53,188 nucleotides of DNA from Larkinella sp. C7. Its GTDB lineage: Bacteria > Bacteroidota > Bacteroidia > Cytophagales > Spirosomataceae. Positions within the stretch are counted from its first letter, which is position 1; the number at the start of each line of letters is the position of its first letter. Positions 40,505-49,620 of this stretch are shown here, piece by piece. Made by a program: the position numbers and the translations under genes. The notes under the pieces were generated by a model, which worked only from the letters and a program-made list of their open reading frames with translations, searched no databases and was not told where the DNA came from. The stretch lies in assembly GCF_006149005.1 (NCBI RefSeq), contig NZ_VBSL01000017.1, positions 84,959 to 138,146 of the forward strand. The letters are read 5' to 3'.

Positions 40505-43120
40505 ATGAAACTTAACCCAAAACCGCCCTCTTGGCCTGATAGGCTTCTGACCTGGCTCATCGCTCCGCACCTGCGCGAGGAGGTGATGGGCGACATGCAC
40601 GAGCGGTTTCATCGTCGCGCGGAACGATTGGGCGAAAGCGAGGCCCGGCAGCAGTATTGGCGGGAGGTACTGGCGTACCTGCGGCTATCCAACCTGAAAC
40701 GTAAACCATCCGAGTATCCGAATCCAACCCCTATTACCATGCTATCCAACCATTTCAAAATTGCTTTCCGCAACCTGATGGGCGGGAAAAGTTTCTCCAT
40801 CATCAACATCGGCGGGCTGGCGGTGGGCATGGCCGGAGCCGCTATGATTGCCTTGTGGCTCCAGAACGAGATTAGTTTTGACAAATTCCATGAACACAAG
40901 GATCGGCTTTACCAGGTCTATGGTCTGACCAACAGCGCAGGTGGAGAAGCGGTTGCGATACCGGTCACCTCCCAACCGCTGGCCCCGACCTTGCAACAAC
41001 ATTATCCGGAAGTAGAAGCCGTTACGCGGGTAAAAGACGTCGACCAGTTTCTGATCCGGGTCGATGACAAGAGCTTCACCGGCATTCCGGGGGCTTTTGC
41101 AGACCCTTCTTTCCTGCAACTGTTCAGTTTTCCGTTGGTGGAAGGGTCTAAAAACGGGCAGCTCACCACGGTTTCGTCCATTGTCATTACCGAAAAACTC
41201 GCCCGGAAACTGTTCGGCACCACCGACGCCCTGAACAAAACCGTTCGACTGGATTCCGTCGATCATTTCGTGGTCACCGGTGTTTTAAAGGATTTGCCGC
41301 CGAATACGCGCTTTACGTTTGAATACCTGTTGCCCTGGGATTATCTGAAAAAATTGGGAAGTGGCTGGAGCAACGAGAACTGGCTCAGCAACAACACGCC
41401 AACGTATGTCTTGCTGAAACCGAACACGAACCCGGCCGCTTTCACGGAAAAAATCAAAGACCTGACGCAGCGGTATGCGGGGCGCCGGGATGTCTGGACG
41501 CATTTCCTGTTTCCGCTGAGCCAGTGGCATCTGTACGCTGAGTTCGAAAACGGAAAACCGGTGGGGGGGCGCATCGAAACCGTCCGCGTGTTTGGACTGA
41601 TTGCCGCCTTTATTTTGCTGATTGCCTGCATTAACTTCATGAACCTGAGCACGGCCCGAAGCGAAAAACGGGCGAAAGAAATTGGCGTGCGGAAAGTGGC
41701 CGGGGCCGGGCGCGGGTCGTTGATCGGGCAGTTTATTACCGAAGCCTTTCTCACCGCCTGTCTGGCTGGGGCCCTTGCCCTGTTGCTGGTTATGCTGGCC
41801 TTGCCGTCGTTCGATGTGCTCATCGGCACGCAGCTTTCGATTCCCTACCAGCAGTATTCGTTCTGGCTCTGGGCTTTGGGTTTTGTGGTTCTCACCAGTT
41901 TGCTGGCGGGCAGTTATCCGGCTTTTTACCTTTCCTCCTTCCAGCCGATCGGCATTTTTACGAAGCAATTCAAAAAAAGCCAGCTGGGTCTATCGCCCCG
42001 GAAAGTGCTGGTGGTGCTCCAGTTTACTTTCGCCATTGTGCTTGTTATTGCCACGATGATCGTTCGCGACCAGATCATTTACGGCCAGGAACGGGACAAA
42101 GGCTACGCGAACGACGATTTGATTCACGTCAATTTTGTCGGTGACATTGAGAAAAATTACGCACCGATCAAACAGGAACTACTTCGTTCGGGGGCTGCGG
42201 TTTCCGTTACAAAAACCATGACGGACCTGACGAACGACGGCTGGCGGAGTTGGGGGCTTCGGTGGGCGGGCGAAAATCCGAAAGATACCAACACCGCCAT
42301 CACGATCTTCAGTTCGGATGCCGATCTGGTCAAAACGGCGGGCATGACGTTGGTCGAGGGGCGGGATATCGATGGTTACCGGTACCCGGCGGATAGCTTC
42401 TCCGTGGTGTTGAACGAAACCGCTGTCAAGCTGATGGGCTTTAAAAATCCGATCGGGCAGACGCTTTCCACTCGGGATGAAAAGCGAAGCTGGCGGGTTG
42501 TGGGCGTGGTCAGGGATTACATTGTGGGGTCGCCGTATAACCCCATTCCTCCGGTGGTTATTCAGGGTCCGGGAGCCTGGTTCAATACCATGCACATCAA
42601 ATTCAACCCCGCAAATTCGACGGCGGCAAATCTGGCAAAAGCCGAAGACGCCTTCAGAAAATACAACCCGGCGTATCCCTTCGATTATCAGTTCGTCGAT
42701 CAGGAATATGCGCAGAAATTCGAGCACGAACAGCGTACCAAGACCTTAGCGGGCCTTTTTGCGGCCCTGGCGATTTTCATTTCCTGTCTCGGTTTATTCG
42801 GATTGACTTCCTTCACGGTCGAGCAATCCCGGAAAGAAATCGGCATCCGGAAGGTGTTGGGTGCTACGGTGAGCCAGATCGTTACGTTCTTGTCCAGAGA
42901 CTTTCTGAAACTGGTTTTGATGGCCTTTCTGATTGCCACTCCGATTACGTGGTACGCCATGAGCGAGTGGCTTCAGGATTATTCCTACCGCATCCGCATT
43001 TCGGGATGGATTTTTGCCGCAGCCGGTCTGCTGGCGTTGGTCATTGCCTTGCTGACCGTCAGTTTTCATACGGTGAAAGCGGCTTTGATGAATCCGGTGA
43101 GGAGTTTACGGAGCGAGTAA
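40505..43120 (+). CDS. FtsX-type ABC permease with permease prefix domain, copy 3
   Basis: An 871-residue paralogue, slightly shorter than copies 1 and 2 because its prefix starts MKLNPKPPSWPDRLLTWL. It has a membrane helix (IINIGGLAVGMAGAAMIALWL), a MacB-like core, the first FtsX domain (NFMNLSTARSEKRAKEIGVRKVAGAG), and the last FtsX domain (VEQSRKEIGIRKVLGAT). The ATG at 40505 is 12 bp after a family B hairpin. It is convergent with the MscS-type gene across a family C hairpin. No ATPase or further permease follows. Confidence 0.9.
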   Translation: MKLNPKPPSWPDRLLTWLIAPHLREEVMGDMHERFHRRAERLGESEARQQYWREVLAYLRLSNLKRKPSEYPNPTPITMLSNHFKIAFRNLMGGKSFSIINIGGLAVGMAGAAMIALWLQNEISFDKFHEHKDRLYQVYGLTNSAGGEAVAIPVTSQPLAPTLQQHYPEVEAVTRVKDVDQFLIRVDDKSFTGIPGAFADPSFLQLFSFPLVEGSKNGQLTTVSSIVITEKLARKLFGTTDALNKTVRLDSVDHFVVTGVLKDLPPNTRFTFEYLLPWDYLKKLGSGWSNENWLSNNTPTYVLLKPNTNPAAFTEKIKDLTQRYAGRRDVWTHFLFPLSQWHLYAEFENGKPVGGRIETVRVFGLIAAFILLIACINFMNLSTARSEKRAKEIGVRKVAGAGRGSLIGQFITEAFLTACLAGALALLLVMLALPSFDVLIGTQLSIPYQQYSFWLWALGFVVLTSLLAGSYPAFYLSSFQPIGIFTKQFKKSQLGLSPRKVLVVLQFTFAIVLVIATMIVRDQIIYGQERDKGYANDDLIHVNFVGDIEKNYAPIKQELLRSGAAVSVTKTMTDLTNDGWRSWGLRWAGENPKDTNTAITIFSSDADLVKTAGMTLVEGRDIDGYRYPADSFSVVLNETAVKLMGFKNPIGQTLSTRDEKRSWRVVGVVRDYIVGSPYNPIPPVVIQGPGAWFNTMHIKFNPANSTAANLAKAEDAFRKYNPAYPFDYQFVDQEYAQKFEHEQRTKTLAGLFAALAIFISCLGLFGLTSFTVEQSRKEIGIRKVLGATVSQIVTFLSRDFLKLVLMAFLIATPITWYAMSEWLQDYSYRIRISGWIFAAAGLLALVIALLTVSFHTVKAALMNPVRSLRSE

Positions 43121-43168
43121 CCCGGAGTTCATCACCTCGATTTGGGCAGAAGTGGAATTGATTCCAAA

Positions 43169-43233
43169 AGGAACACGGATTGAACGGATAAAAACAGATT
43201 AAAATCCGTTCGATCTGTTCAATCCGTGTTCCT
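43169..43233. repeat. Family C hairpin copy 2, between convergent genes
   Basis: Ends aggaacacggatt at 43169 and its complement ending at 43233 pair over ~30 bp with few mismatches. The interior carries CGGAT/ATCCG units at 9-10-nt spacing. Position between two convergent stops (43120 and 43241) fits a two-way terminator. Confidence 0.8.
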
Positions 43234-43240
43234 GTCAACG

Positions 43241-45628
43241 TTACATCATCTTAATCCCCGCTTCCTTAAACCGCCGGTACAGATTGAGTAAAATTTCACT
43301 CCGAAACTGATCTTCTTTGTTGACCGAATTGATCCAGACCCGCACCTTTAACTCAATGGCATCGTTCGTGATCGTGGATAACAAAATCTCGGGTTGCTGG
43401 CGTTTAACGGCGTTCGGATGTTTCGTTATTTCTTCTTTAATCAATGCTTTCAGCGTGCTTAACTCGTGTTCCGCATCGGCTTTAATCGTCAGCTCGATTC
43501 GTTTGGCTTTGTGATTGATCGTCCAGTTAATGACCTGCCCCGACAGCAGATCGCCGTTGGGAATGATCACTTCCGATCCTTCCGTTGTGAGCAGGCGACT
43601 GGAGCGAATTCCGATGGTTTTCACGCGCCCTTTTTTGTTGGTAATCTCGATAAAATCACCGATCTGGAACGGTTTATCGAAGATCAGAATGATACCGGAA
43701 ACCAGGTTGTTGACAATGTTTTGAAGCCCCAAACCAATCCCAACGCCCAGCGCACCGACAATCACCGTTACCTTGTCCAGCCCAATGCCGGAAGCCAGAA
43801 TAGCGAACAAAAAACCGCCGATGAGCATAAAAAGCCGGATCATCACCAGCCGCGAATCGGCATTGCTGATGCTTCCACCGATTTCGTCGTCGGTTTCTCC
43901 GAAAAAATAGCCAATGTACTTCCGCAGCGCACCGGAAAGGTAAAGTATCAGAAAAAACAGCACGATGTTTCCCCACGTAAAGCTCGTACTGCCCACGCTG
44001 CGTTCGGTGCCTAAAAAGTGCGTAATGTTCTGATAGACTGCGTTGTAGATGTAGAGATTGTTGGTGAAAATAATCAGCCAGGCGATCACGGCCAGGGCGC
44101 TCATCATCCGGTGCAAGCCGATTTCCAGTTTGGCGTAATTAAACCGGGCGGCAATGCCTTCGGTGAGTTTTCCGCTCACAACCTGAAGCGCAAAGGCTTC
44201 GTTGATAATCTGGATCAGTGTGAAAAGACCAACGGCCTGGGTCAGTCCGTATATTGCCGCTGTCGAGAAGATCTTTGCCAGACTCATCCGGCCAAAAATA
44301 TTACAGAATATGGCCAGCACATTCAGGATGATGTATAGAATAGAAACCTGTTTGATAAAACCGGTGAGCGAGAGCGTTTTGCGGATTCGGAACAGAAACA
44401 GAAAACCGAAAATGACTGATATGGCATTGAGAATCAGGAGCCAGAGCCGAAAGGTGATGCCCGGGTCGATGATCGACGTCCGGGTGATGATGACCAGAAT
44501 ATACAGCGCAACGATGCCCAGCCAGTTGAGGAAAAGCTGCCGGGGCCAGCTTCGGAAAAACAAGCCGGTAAGGGCCAATAAAAGGATAAACTGCGTCAGT
44601 TCGACGTAAACCGCCGGAGGACGAAGATCAAAAAAAGGAGCTAAATTAAAAACGACAACCAACACCGGGAAAATGGGAATGGGGCGCAGGTATTTTATTT
44701 TTAATTCTTTCTGAACTTCCTGCTGTTTTCCGTGGCGTTTGATAATTGCAAAACTCCGGAATACCCAGGCGAAAAAAGCCGCGCCGATCAGCAACATGTA
44801 AAGTCCATTGCCCGCGCTTCGGTCGAAATAATACGCCAGCATATCCCGCTGCCCTTCGTAGGAGCGCTTGATCAAATTGTCCAGGTGATCGTCGGAACCT
44901 TCGCTTTTGGGAATGGCCCAGATAAAATCGGTTTCCTTGCCCGTAATTTTGACGTTAAATTCCCGAATGCGCTCATTGACGACGTTGGTTAATTCGGCGG
45001 TTTCAAAAAAAGCGTCGGAAACGGCCGCCTGAAGTTTATTGATGCGGGTCAGGTTTTTATTGGTCGATTCACTCGCGTCGATCCACTGTTGGCGTAATTC
45101 TTTCAGCGAGTTAAAATACAGGGCCCGGTACGAACTGTCGGTGGGGAGAACGAGCACCGAATCCCGCGCCAGCGAAATCAACTGTCCGTTCATGCCCGAC
45201 AACTGCTTTTCATGCCCGGAAAGCGTTTCCCGCCAGACTTTGAGCTGCGTTCGCATGTCCTCGAGCAGCACCTGGAACATGAGCATGTTTTTCATGTCAT
45301 GCACCTTTTGGTACAGCGCCAGGTTGGTCCGAATCGTTTTAACGTACGACTGAACTTCCGGCAGGTTGTTCTCGATTTGCCAGGTGCTGAATCCCCGCCG
45401 GGTGCGGTTATTGATGTCGTTCAGGGCCGTATGCCCTTTTTCAAGCCGGGCAATGATGCTATCAACGGGAATACCGGGTTGCGGAATAACCGGTAAGCTG
45501 TCCACCGCGTTGCTTCCGGCGGTTTTCTGGGCATACAGGGAAGGAGCCGAAGAAAGGAGTAATGGGCTTAAAAAGAGGATTATCCGTGCAAGGAAGTGAA
45601 ATCTGGAAACGCAGTTTTTTACAACCAT
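43241..45628 (-). CDS. MscS-family mechanosensitive channel with long periplasmic N-terminus
   Basis: A 795-residue protein. Signal peptide (IILFLSPLLLSSAPSLYAQ), a helical, coiled-coil-prone periplasmic part (~40-260), then about ten membrane helices. The pore-lining MscS segment is VTVIVGALGVGIGLGLQNIVNNLVSG (~625-650), followed by FDKPFQIGDFIEI and a C-terminal cytoplasmic domain (EVIIPNGDLLSGQVINWT). Large periplasmic domains are typical of MscK-type members. It should release solutes on hypo-osmotic shock. It is convergent with permease copy 3, with a family C hairpin between, and may be a single-gene unit. Confidence 0.92.
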   Translation of the reverse strand: MVVKNCVSRFHFLARIILFLSPLLLSSAPSLYAQKTAGSNAVDSLPVIPQPGIPVDSIIARLEKGHTALNDINNRTRRGFSTWQIENNLPEVQSYVKTIRTNLALYQKVHDMKNMLMFQVLLEDMRTQLKVWRETLSGHEKQLSGMNGQLISLARDSVLVLPTDSSYRALYFNSLKELRQQWIDASESTNKNLTRINKLQAAVSDAFFETAELTNVVNERIREFNVKITGKETDFIWAIPKSEGSDDHLDNLIKRSYEGQRDMLAYYFDRSAGNGLYMLLIGAAFFAWVFRSFAIIKRHGKQQEVQKELKIKYLRPIPIFPVLVVVFNLAPFFDLRPPAVYVELTQFILLLALTGLFFRSWPRQLFLNWLGIVALYILVIITRTSIIDPGITFRLWLLILNAISVIFGFLFLFRIRKTLSLTGFIKQVSILYIILNVLAIFCNIFGRMSLAKIFSTAAIYGLTQAVGLFTLIQIINEAFALQVVSGKLTEGIAARFNYAKLEIGLHRMMSALAVIAWLIIFTNNLYIYNAVYQNITHFLGTERSVGSTSFTWGNIVLFFLILYLSGALRKYIGYFFGETDDEIGGSISNADSRLVMIRLFMLIGGFLFAILASGIGLDKVTVIVGALGVGIGLGLQNIVNNLVSGIILIFDKPFQIGDFIEITNKKGRVKTIGIRSSRLLTTEGSEVIIPNGDLLSGQVINWTINHKAKRIELTIKADAEHELSTLKALIKEEITKHPNAVKRQQPEILLSTITNDAIELKVRVWINSVNKEDQFRSEILLNLYRRFKEAGIKMM

Positions 45629-45810
45629 ACCATCCTGTTTTGGTTAATTTTTAGTCTGTCGGCGCGGGAACCGAAAGCCCGGCCCTTAAAAACTATACTA
45701 TCAAAATTCAGAATTGTTACAACCGGCGGGAGGCTCTGGACCGAAAGTGCTCGCATTCGCCCTTTTTGACCGGGAAAATGGTGTCAACTTTTGCAGGATG
45801 AGTGATAAAA

Positions 45811-45839
45811 ATAAAAAAAGCCCTTCGTGGGAAAGGGCT
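45811..45839 (-). terminator. Intrinsic terminator of the KAS III-like gene
   Basis: agccctt (45819-45825) pairs with aagggct (45833-45839) around a 7-nt loop. Read leftward from the stop at 45871, the hairpin is followed by TTTTTTTATTTTT, a classic rho-independent terminator. This is the only textbook one seen in the window. Confidence 0.88.
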
Positions 45840-45870
45840 CAAAGGACTCTAGGCACAGGTTAAGAGATGC

Positions 45871-46974
45871 TCAGGCAATTCGGGTAATGAAAGCACCCCG
45901 TTCCGGCCCGGCACCCACCACCGAAATGCAGATTTCGTCCCCGGTTTTGATTACTCCGCCGGTCATGTCGTCGTGTAGCAGTTTCAAGGTGCTGGTGGCA
46001 ACCAGATTGCCGTACGTTTCCACATTGACGCCAAACTTGGAGCGCGGAGTCGCGCAGGTTTCGATCAGGTGAGTCAGAAAACCGTTGGTCAGCGCGGGGC
46101 TGGCCTGGTGGGTATAGATTTTTTGCACGTCCGTCAAATACGTCGGGCGGTTTTGAAGCAGCGTCTGGTGATTCAGCATCATGCCTTTCATATAGTATTC
46201 CTTCACCCGGTCGCCGGCCATGCCGAAACAGGATAATGATTCGGAGTCAGTCTGACCGGGCGGATTCAGCGCGCCCCCGCCCGTGTAGTGGATCAGCGGA
46301 TCGTCAAAACCGCCTTCGGTCCCAAACGCCAGCGAATCGCGGGAATAGAACGTAAGCCCGCCCCGATAACCGTCTTTGCGCAGCACAACGGCCGAAGCGC
46401 CATCCGAAAAAAGTGCCGACGACATCCAGAGCGAACGGCCCAGGGGATGTACGGAATTCTGTTTGTAAAGTGGTGTCTGGGTATACAAACTGCTCAGGCT
46501 GTAGGCAACAATCAGAATGTTTTCGGCTGACAATTGCGTGGCAAGTTGCATGGCCCGCGCCATTCCCGCGCAACCGGCTCCCAACTGAATTGGCACCACC
46601 GAATCCGGAATCCGTAAACGCTTTAAAAAGTAAAACGCATCCTGATCGAGCAGTACCTGATAGGGCGAACAGGTCACGATGATGGCCGCGTCGATCTGCC
46701 GGGCCGAAATCTGGGCGTTGGTCAGCGCTTCCCGCGCCACCTTCGTCACGACCTCCTGATTTTGAAAAATGTCGGGTGCCCAGCTTTTCGACCGGACGCC
46801 CAAAACTTTTTCCACCATTGGTCCGTCCAGAAATTTGGAAGGATCTTTTCGATCAGGAACCTGAAACGACTCGGCCCATTCGGCGATGGGCGTGGGTTCG
46901 GCAACGTAGCTACTCAAACCGGCCATCGCCAGTTGAACCGGTCGCACCGGTGGTTGAGAAGGGAAAGATGACAT
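45871..46974 (-). CDS. 3-oxoacyl-ACP synthase III-like enzyme
   Basis: A 367-residue thiolase-fold enzyme with a likely catalytic triad C135 (QLGAGCAGMA), H289 (KIYTHQAS) and N323 (YGNLVATS), and the glycine-rich SVVGAGPERGAFI near the end. This is the FabH/KAS III layout, which condenses an acyl-CoA or acyl-ACP with malonyl-ACP. Substrates could be fatty-acid initiation or a secondary metabolite chain. No acyl carrier protein or other pathway gene is adjacent. It is separated from the permease operon upstream by a family C hairpin. Confidence 0.88.
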   Translation of the reverse strand: MSSFPSQPPVRPVQLAMAGLSSYVAEPTPIAEWAESFQVPDRKDPSKFLDGPMVEKVLGVRSKSWAPDIFQNQEVVTKVAREALTNAQISARQIDAAIIVTCSPYQVLLDQDAFYFLKRLRIPDSVVPIQLGAGCAGMARAMQLATQLSAENILIVAYSLSSLYTQTPLYKQNSVHPLGRSLWMSSALFSDGASAVVLRKDGYRGGLTFYSRDSLAFGTEGGFDDPLIHYTGGGALNPPGQTDSESLSCFGMAGDRVKEYYMKGMMLNHQTLLQNRPTYLTDVQKIYTHQASPALTNGFLTHLIETCATPRSKFGVNVETYGNLVATSTLKLLHDDMTGGVIKTGDEICISVVGAGPERGAFITRIA

Positions 46975-47096
46975 TAGTATGTTGTTATTTCGTCAACCGT
47001 GAAACTAGCAACAAACTGTAGTCCTTATCCGCCGTTTTATCCAGACTGTTTGATTGCTGATGTAAACAGCCAGAAATCGGATTTGAAACGTTGGAC

Positions 47097-47163
47097 GGGA
47101 ACGCGGATTAAGCGGATCAAAACAGATTTTTAAATCCGTTCCATCCGTCCAATCCGCGTTCCC
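47097..47163. repeat. Family C hairpin copy 3, after the permease operon
   Basis: Outer gggaacgcggatt (from 47097) pairs with its complement ending at 47163. CGGAT/ATCCG units repeat at 9-10-nt spacing. It lies 12 bp past the leftward stop at 47176, so it may terminate the DUF1611-epimerase-permease operon. Confidence 0.8.
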
Positions 47164-47175
47164 ATCTGCGCGGGC

Positions 47176-48543
47176 CTAAACTTTCCCCGGTTTTTGCCGA
47201 TACCAAAACCCGTAAAACGGAATTCCGGTGGCAATCAATCCCAGTCCCATCAAGGCTTCACGGGGTTGTTCGATGAGGGTAATGACCACCAGCGTCATGC
47301 AGAAAAGACAGAAAACGACCGGCAAAACCGGGTAGCCAATGACGCGGTAGGGGCGGGGCAAATCGGGCTGGGATCGCCGGAGCAGCAGGACGCCGAACGC
47401 CGTTGAACCGTAGAAAATGAACGAGGCAAACACCAGCATATCCGTCAACTGGTCAAACGTGCCGGACCAGACCAGCGCCACGGCCCAAACCGCCTGCCAG
47501 ACAATCGACACCGAGGGCGACTGAAATCGGGGATGAATTCGGGCTACGGCACTGAAAAACAGGCCGTCGCGGGCCATCGCGTAATACAAGCGGGCCGACG
47601 TCAGAATGGAACTGTTGGTGGCGTTGAAGGTCGTACACAGAATCAGGACGGATACCAGCGTGGCCCCGGTCGAGCCGCTAACCCGCCGAATGACTTCGAC
47701 GGCGGCAATCCGGCCGGGCGTCTGGTTGAGCGCGATCAATTCTTCAATTGGCAATACGTAGACGTACATGACGTTCAGGAGCAGGTACAGGCCCACAACA
47801 ACCAGGGTGCCAATGCCAAGTGCTAGCGGCAGATTCCGTTGCGGATTCCGGATCTCTTCGCCCAGAAAAGCAATGTTGTTCCAGCCGTCGTAGCCCCAGA
47901 AAGCGCCCAGCGACGCGATGAAGAGGGCTTTGACCAAAACCATCCCTTCAATGGCCCCGCCGTCAAACGCCGGGCTATTCCGGCTCAGGTGGTCGAAACT
48001 GCCCAGCGGAGAACTGAACCCCGCGATGGTGATCCCGACAATAGTGAGCAGAATGACGCACATCAGCACCCAACTGATGCCGCCCGCAAACCGGATGCCG
48101 CGGTAACTGGCCAGACTGAGGAGGACAATCAGCCCGGAAGCGATTCCTTTCGTCCAGAAACCGGCACCGTCGTCCAGCACCAGCAAACCAACCAGCGACT
48201 GGGCGAAGATGTGGGCCAACGCCGAGATGGCCGCTGTTTTGACCACCGTAAAATTGCTCCAGCCGTAGATAAAGGCAAAAAAGCGGTTGTAGACTTTCTG
48301 GTAATAGATGTATTCACCCCCCGAATTCGGAAACATGCCAGCCATTTCGGCGTTGGTTAGCGCACCGGCCAGACTCACCAGCCCGGCCAGCAGCCAGCAA
48401 AGCAGGATCAGGCCGGGCGATTGCAGGGCATCGGCCATCGGGGCTATTTTTTTGAATACGCCCGATCCCACCATAACGCTGATCACCAGCACAATAGCCG
48501 TGGGCAAGCTTAGTACCCGCGCCAATTTAGGGGCTGGTTTCAT
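47176..48543 (-). CDS. APC-family amino acid permease
   Basis: A 455-residue transporter with 12 predicted membrane helices and the APC superfamily opening ISVMVGSGVFKKIAP (helix 1 unwound segment) and LLAGLVSLAGALTNAEMAGMFPNSGGEY. The C-terminus ends in a short helix pair (IATGIPFYGFWY). It starts 3 nt after the epimerase-like stop and reads the same way, so the two are surely co-transcribed. It should import an amino acid or small peptide-like compound, probably the substrate handled by the two upstream enzymes. Specificity is not readable. Confidence 0.9.
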   Translation of the reverse strand: MKPAPKLARVLSLPTAIVLVISVMVGSGVFKKIAPMADALQSPGLILLCWLLAGLVSLAGALTNAEMAGMFPNSGGEYIYYQKVYNRFFAFIYGWSNFTVVKTAAISALAHIFAQSLVGLLVLDDGAGFWTKGIASGLIVLLSLASYRGIRFAGGISWVLMCVILLTIVGITIAGFSSPLGSFDHLSRNSPAFDGGAIEGMVLVKALFIASLGAFWGYDGWNNIAFLGEEIRNPQRNLPLALGIGTLVVVGLYLLLNVMYVYVLPIEELIALNQTPGRIAAVEVIRRVSGSTGATLVSVLILCTTFNATNSSILTSARLYYAMARDGLFFSAVARIHPRFQSPSVSIVWQAVWAVALVWSGTFDQLTDMLVFASFIFYGSTAFGVLLLRRSQPDLPRPYRVIGYPVLPVVFCLFCMTLVVITLIEQPREALMGLGLIATGIPFYGFWYRQKPGKV

Positions 48544-48546
48544 CGG

Positions 48547-49620
48547 TTACAGGGTTAAGTCGGTGAGTCCCAAACCGGGCAATCCGGTGGGTCGCATCAG
48601 GCCATTTTCAATGATAAAACCGCCTTTGACAACGTCTTCGGCGAGGTCCAGGCTGCCGTCCAGATCGAGGTAGCGGGTATGTGGACAGGCAAACGCTGCG
48701 TGTAAAGCAGCCGCAATGCTGACAATACTCTCGTCGTTACAACCCCAAAACAGCTCAATCTGGCTCAGACGCGCCACCGTCGCAATGTCGAACGCGCCCC
48801 GAATGCCCCCGCACTTCATGAGTTTGATGTTGAAAATCCCGAACGGTTGTGGTTCCTGCGCCAGTTTCAGCGCGGCCTCACCCCCTTTCAGCGATTCATC
48901 GGCGGCCAGGCGCTGACGAAGGGGCAACGGCAGCGAACGGAGTTCTTCCTCCATGCCCACCGGCAACGGTTGCTCGATGAGTTCGACGCTGGCGTCGTCG
49001 GTCTGTCCGATAAACTGAATCAACTGATCAGCGGTATAGCCCTGATTGGCATCGACACGCAGCACGATGTCGGGGCCGAACTGTTCCCGGAGCTTTCGGA
49101 TTCGTCCGATGTCTTCGGCAACGTCAAGCCCGGTTTTTACTTTCAACACCCGGAAACCCCGCTGAATGTAATCGCGGGCGGCTTCCAGCGTTTCGGCAAT
49201 CGGCATGATCCCAATCGTGATGGAGGTGGGCAATGCTGTGATTTTTTGCCCGTAGAATTCGACAACCGGAATGCCCAGAAACTGCCCAAGGGCATCGTGG
49301 AGGGCAATGTCGAAAGCCGCCAGCGTGCCGGGCAAATTCGGAAACTGCTGCCCGGCTTCGTCGATCAACTGGAACGCATGGCGAATGTCGCGACCCACAA
49401 ACCGGGTGATGCCGTCACTTTGCAGATTGGCGAACGTTTGATCCGGCGATTCGCCGACCACTTCCGGCGACGGGTTGGCGGCCCCAACACCGATGATGCC
49501 GTTGGCTAATTCGACGGTCAGAAAAATGTTCTCAACGGCCGAAATCGTCTGGTAGGCAATCGTATACGGTTTCGTGAGTGCCAGATCCCGACGGTAGGCC
49601 CGGATGGATTTAATCTGCAT
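48547..49620 (-). CDS. Enolase-superfamily dipeptide-epimerase-like enzyme
   Basis: A 357-residue enzyme of the MLE/AEE group; the ATG at 49618-49620 is chosen because it opens the conserved capping domain. Visible active-site residues: the KxK pair K160/K162 (LKVKTG), metal ligands D190 (RVDANQG), E216 (ELIEQP) and D241 (AADES), and the opposing base K266 (FNIKLMKCGG). The D-x-D pair at D319/D321 (YLDLDG), which in L-Ala-D/L-Glu epimerases binds the substrate ammonium, is present. The family epimerises murein-derived dipeptides. It overlaps the DUF1611 gene by 11 nt. An N-acetylglutamate racemase role, known for relatives beside DUF1611 genes, is the alternative. Confidence 0.88.
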   Translation of the reverse strand: MQIKSIRAYRRDLALTKPYTIAYQTISAVENIFLTVELANGIIGVGAANPSPEVVGESPDQTFANLQSDGITRFVGRDIRHAFQLIDEAGQQFPNLPGTLAAFDIALHDALGQFLGIPVVEFYGQKITALPTSITIGIMPIAETLEAARDYIQRGFRVLKVKTGLDVAEDIGRIRKLREQFGPDIVLRVDANQGYTADQLIQFIGQTDDASVELIEQPLPVGMEEELRSLPLPLRQRLAADESLKGGEAALKLAQEPQPFGIFNIKLMKCGGIRGAFDIATVARLSQIELFWGCNDESIVSIAAALHAAFACPHTRYLDLDGSLDLAEDVVKGGFIIENGLMRPTGLPGLGLTDLTL

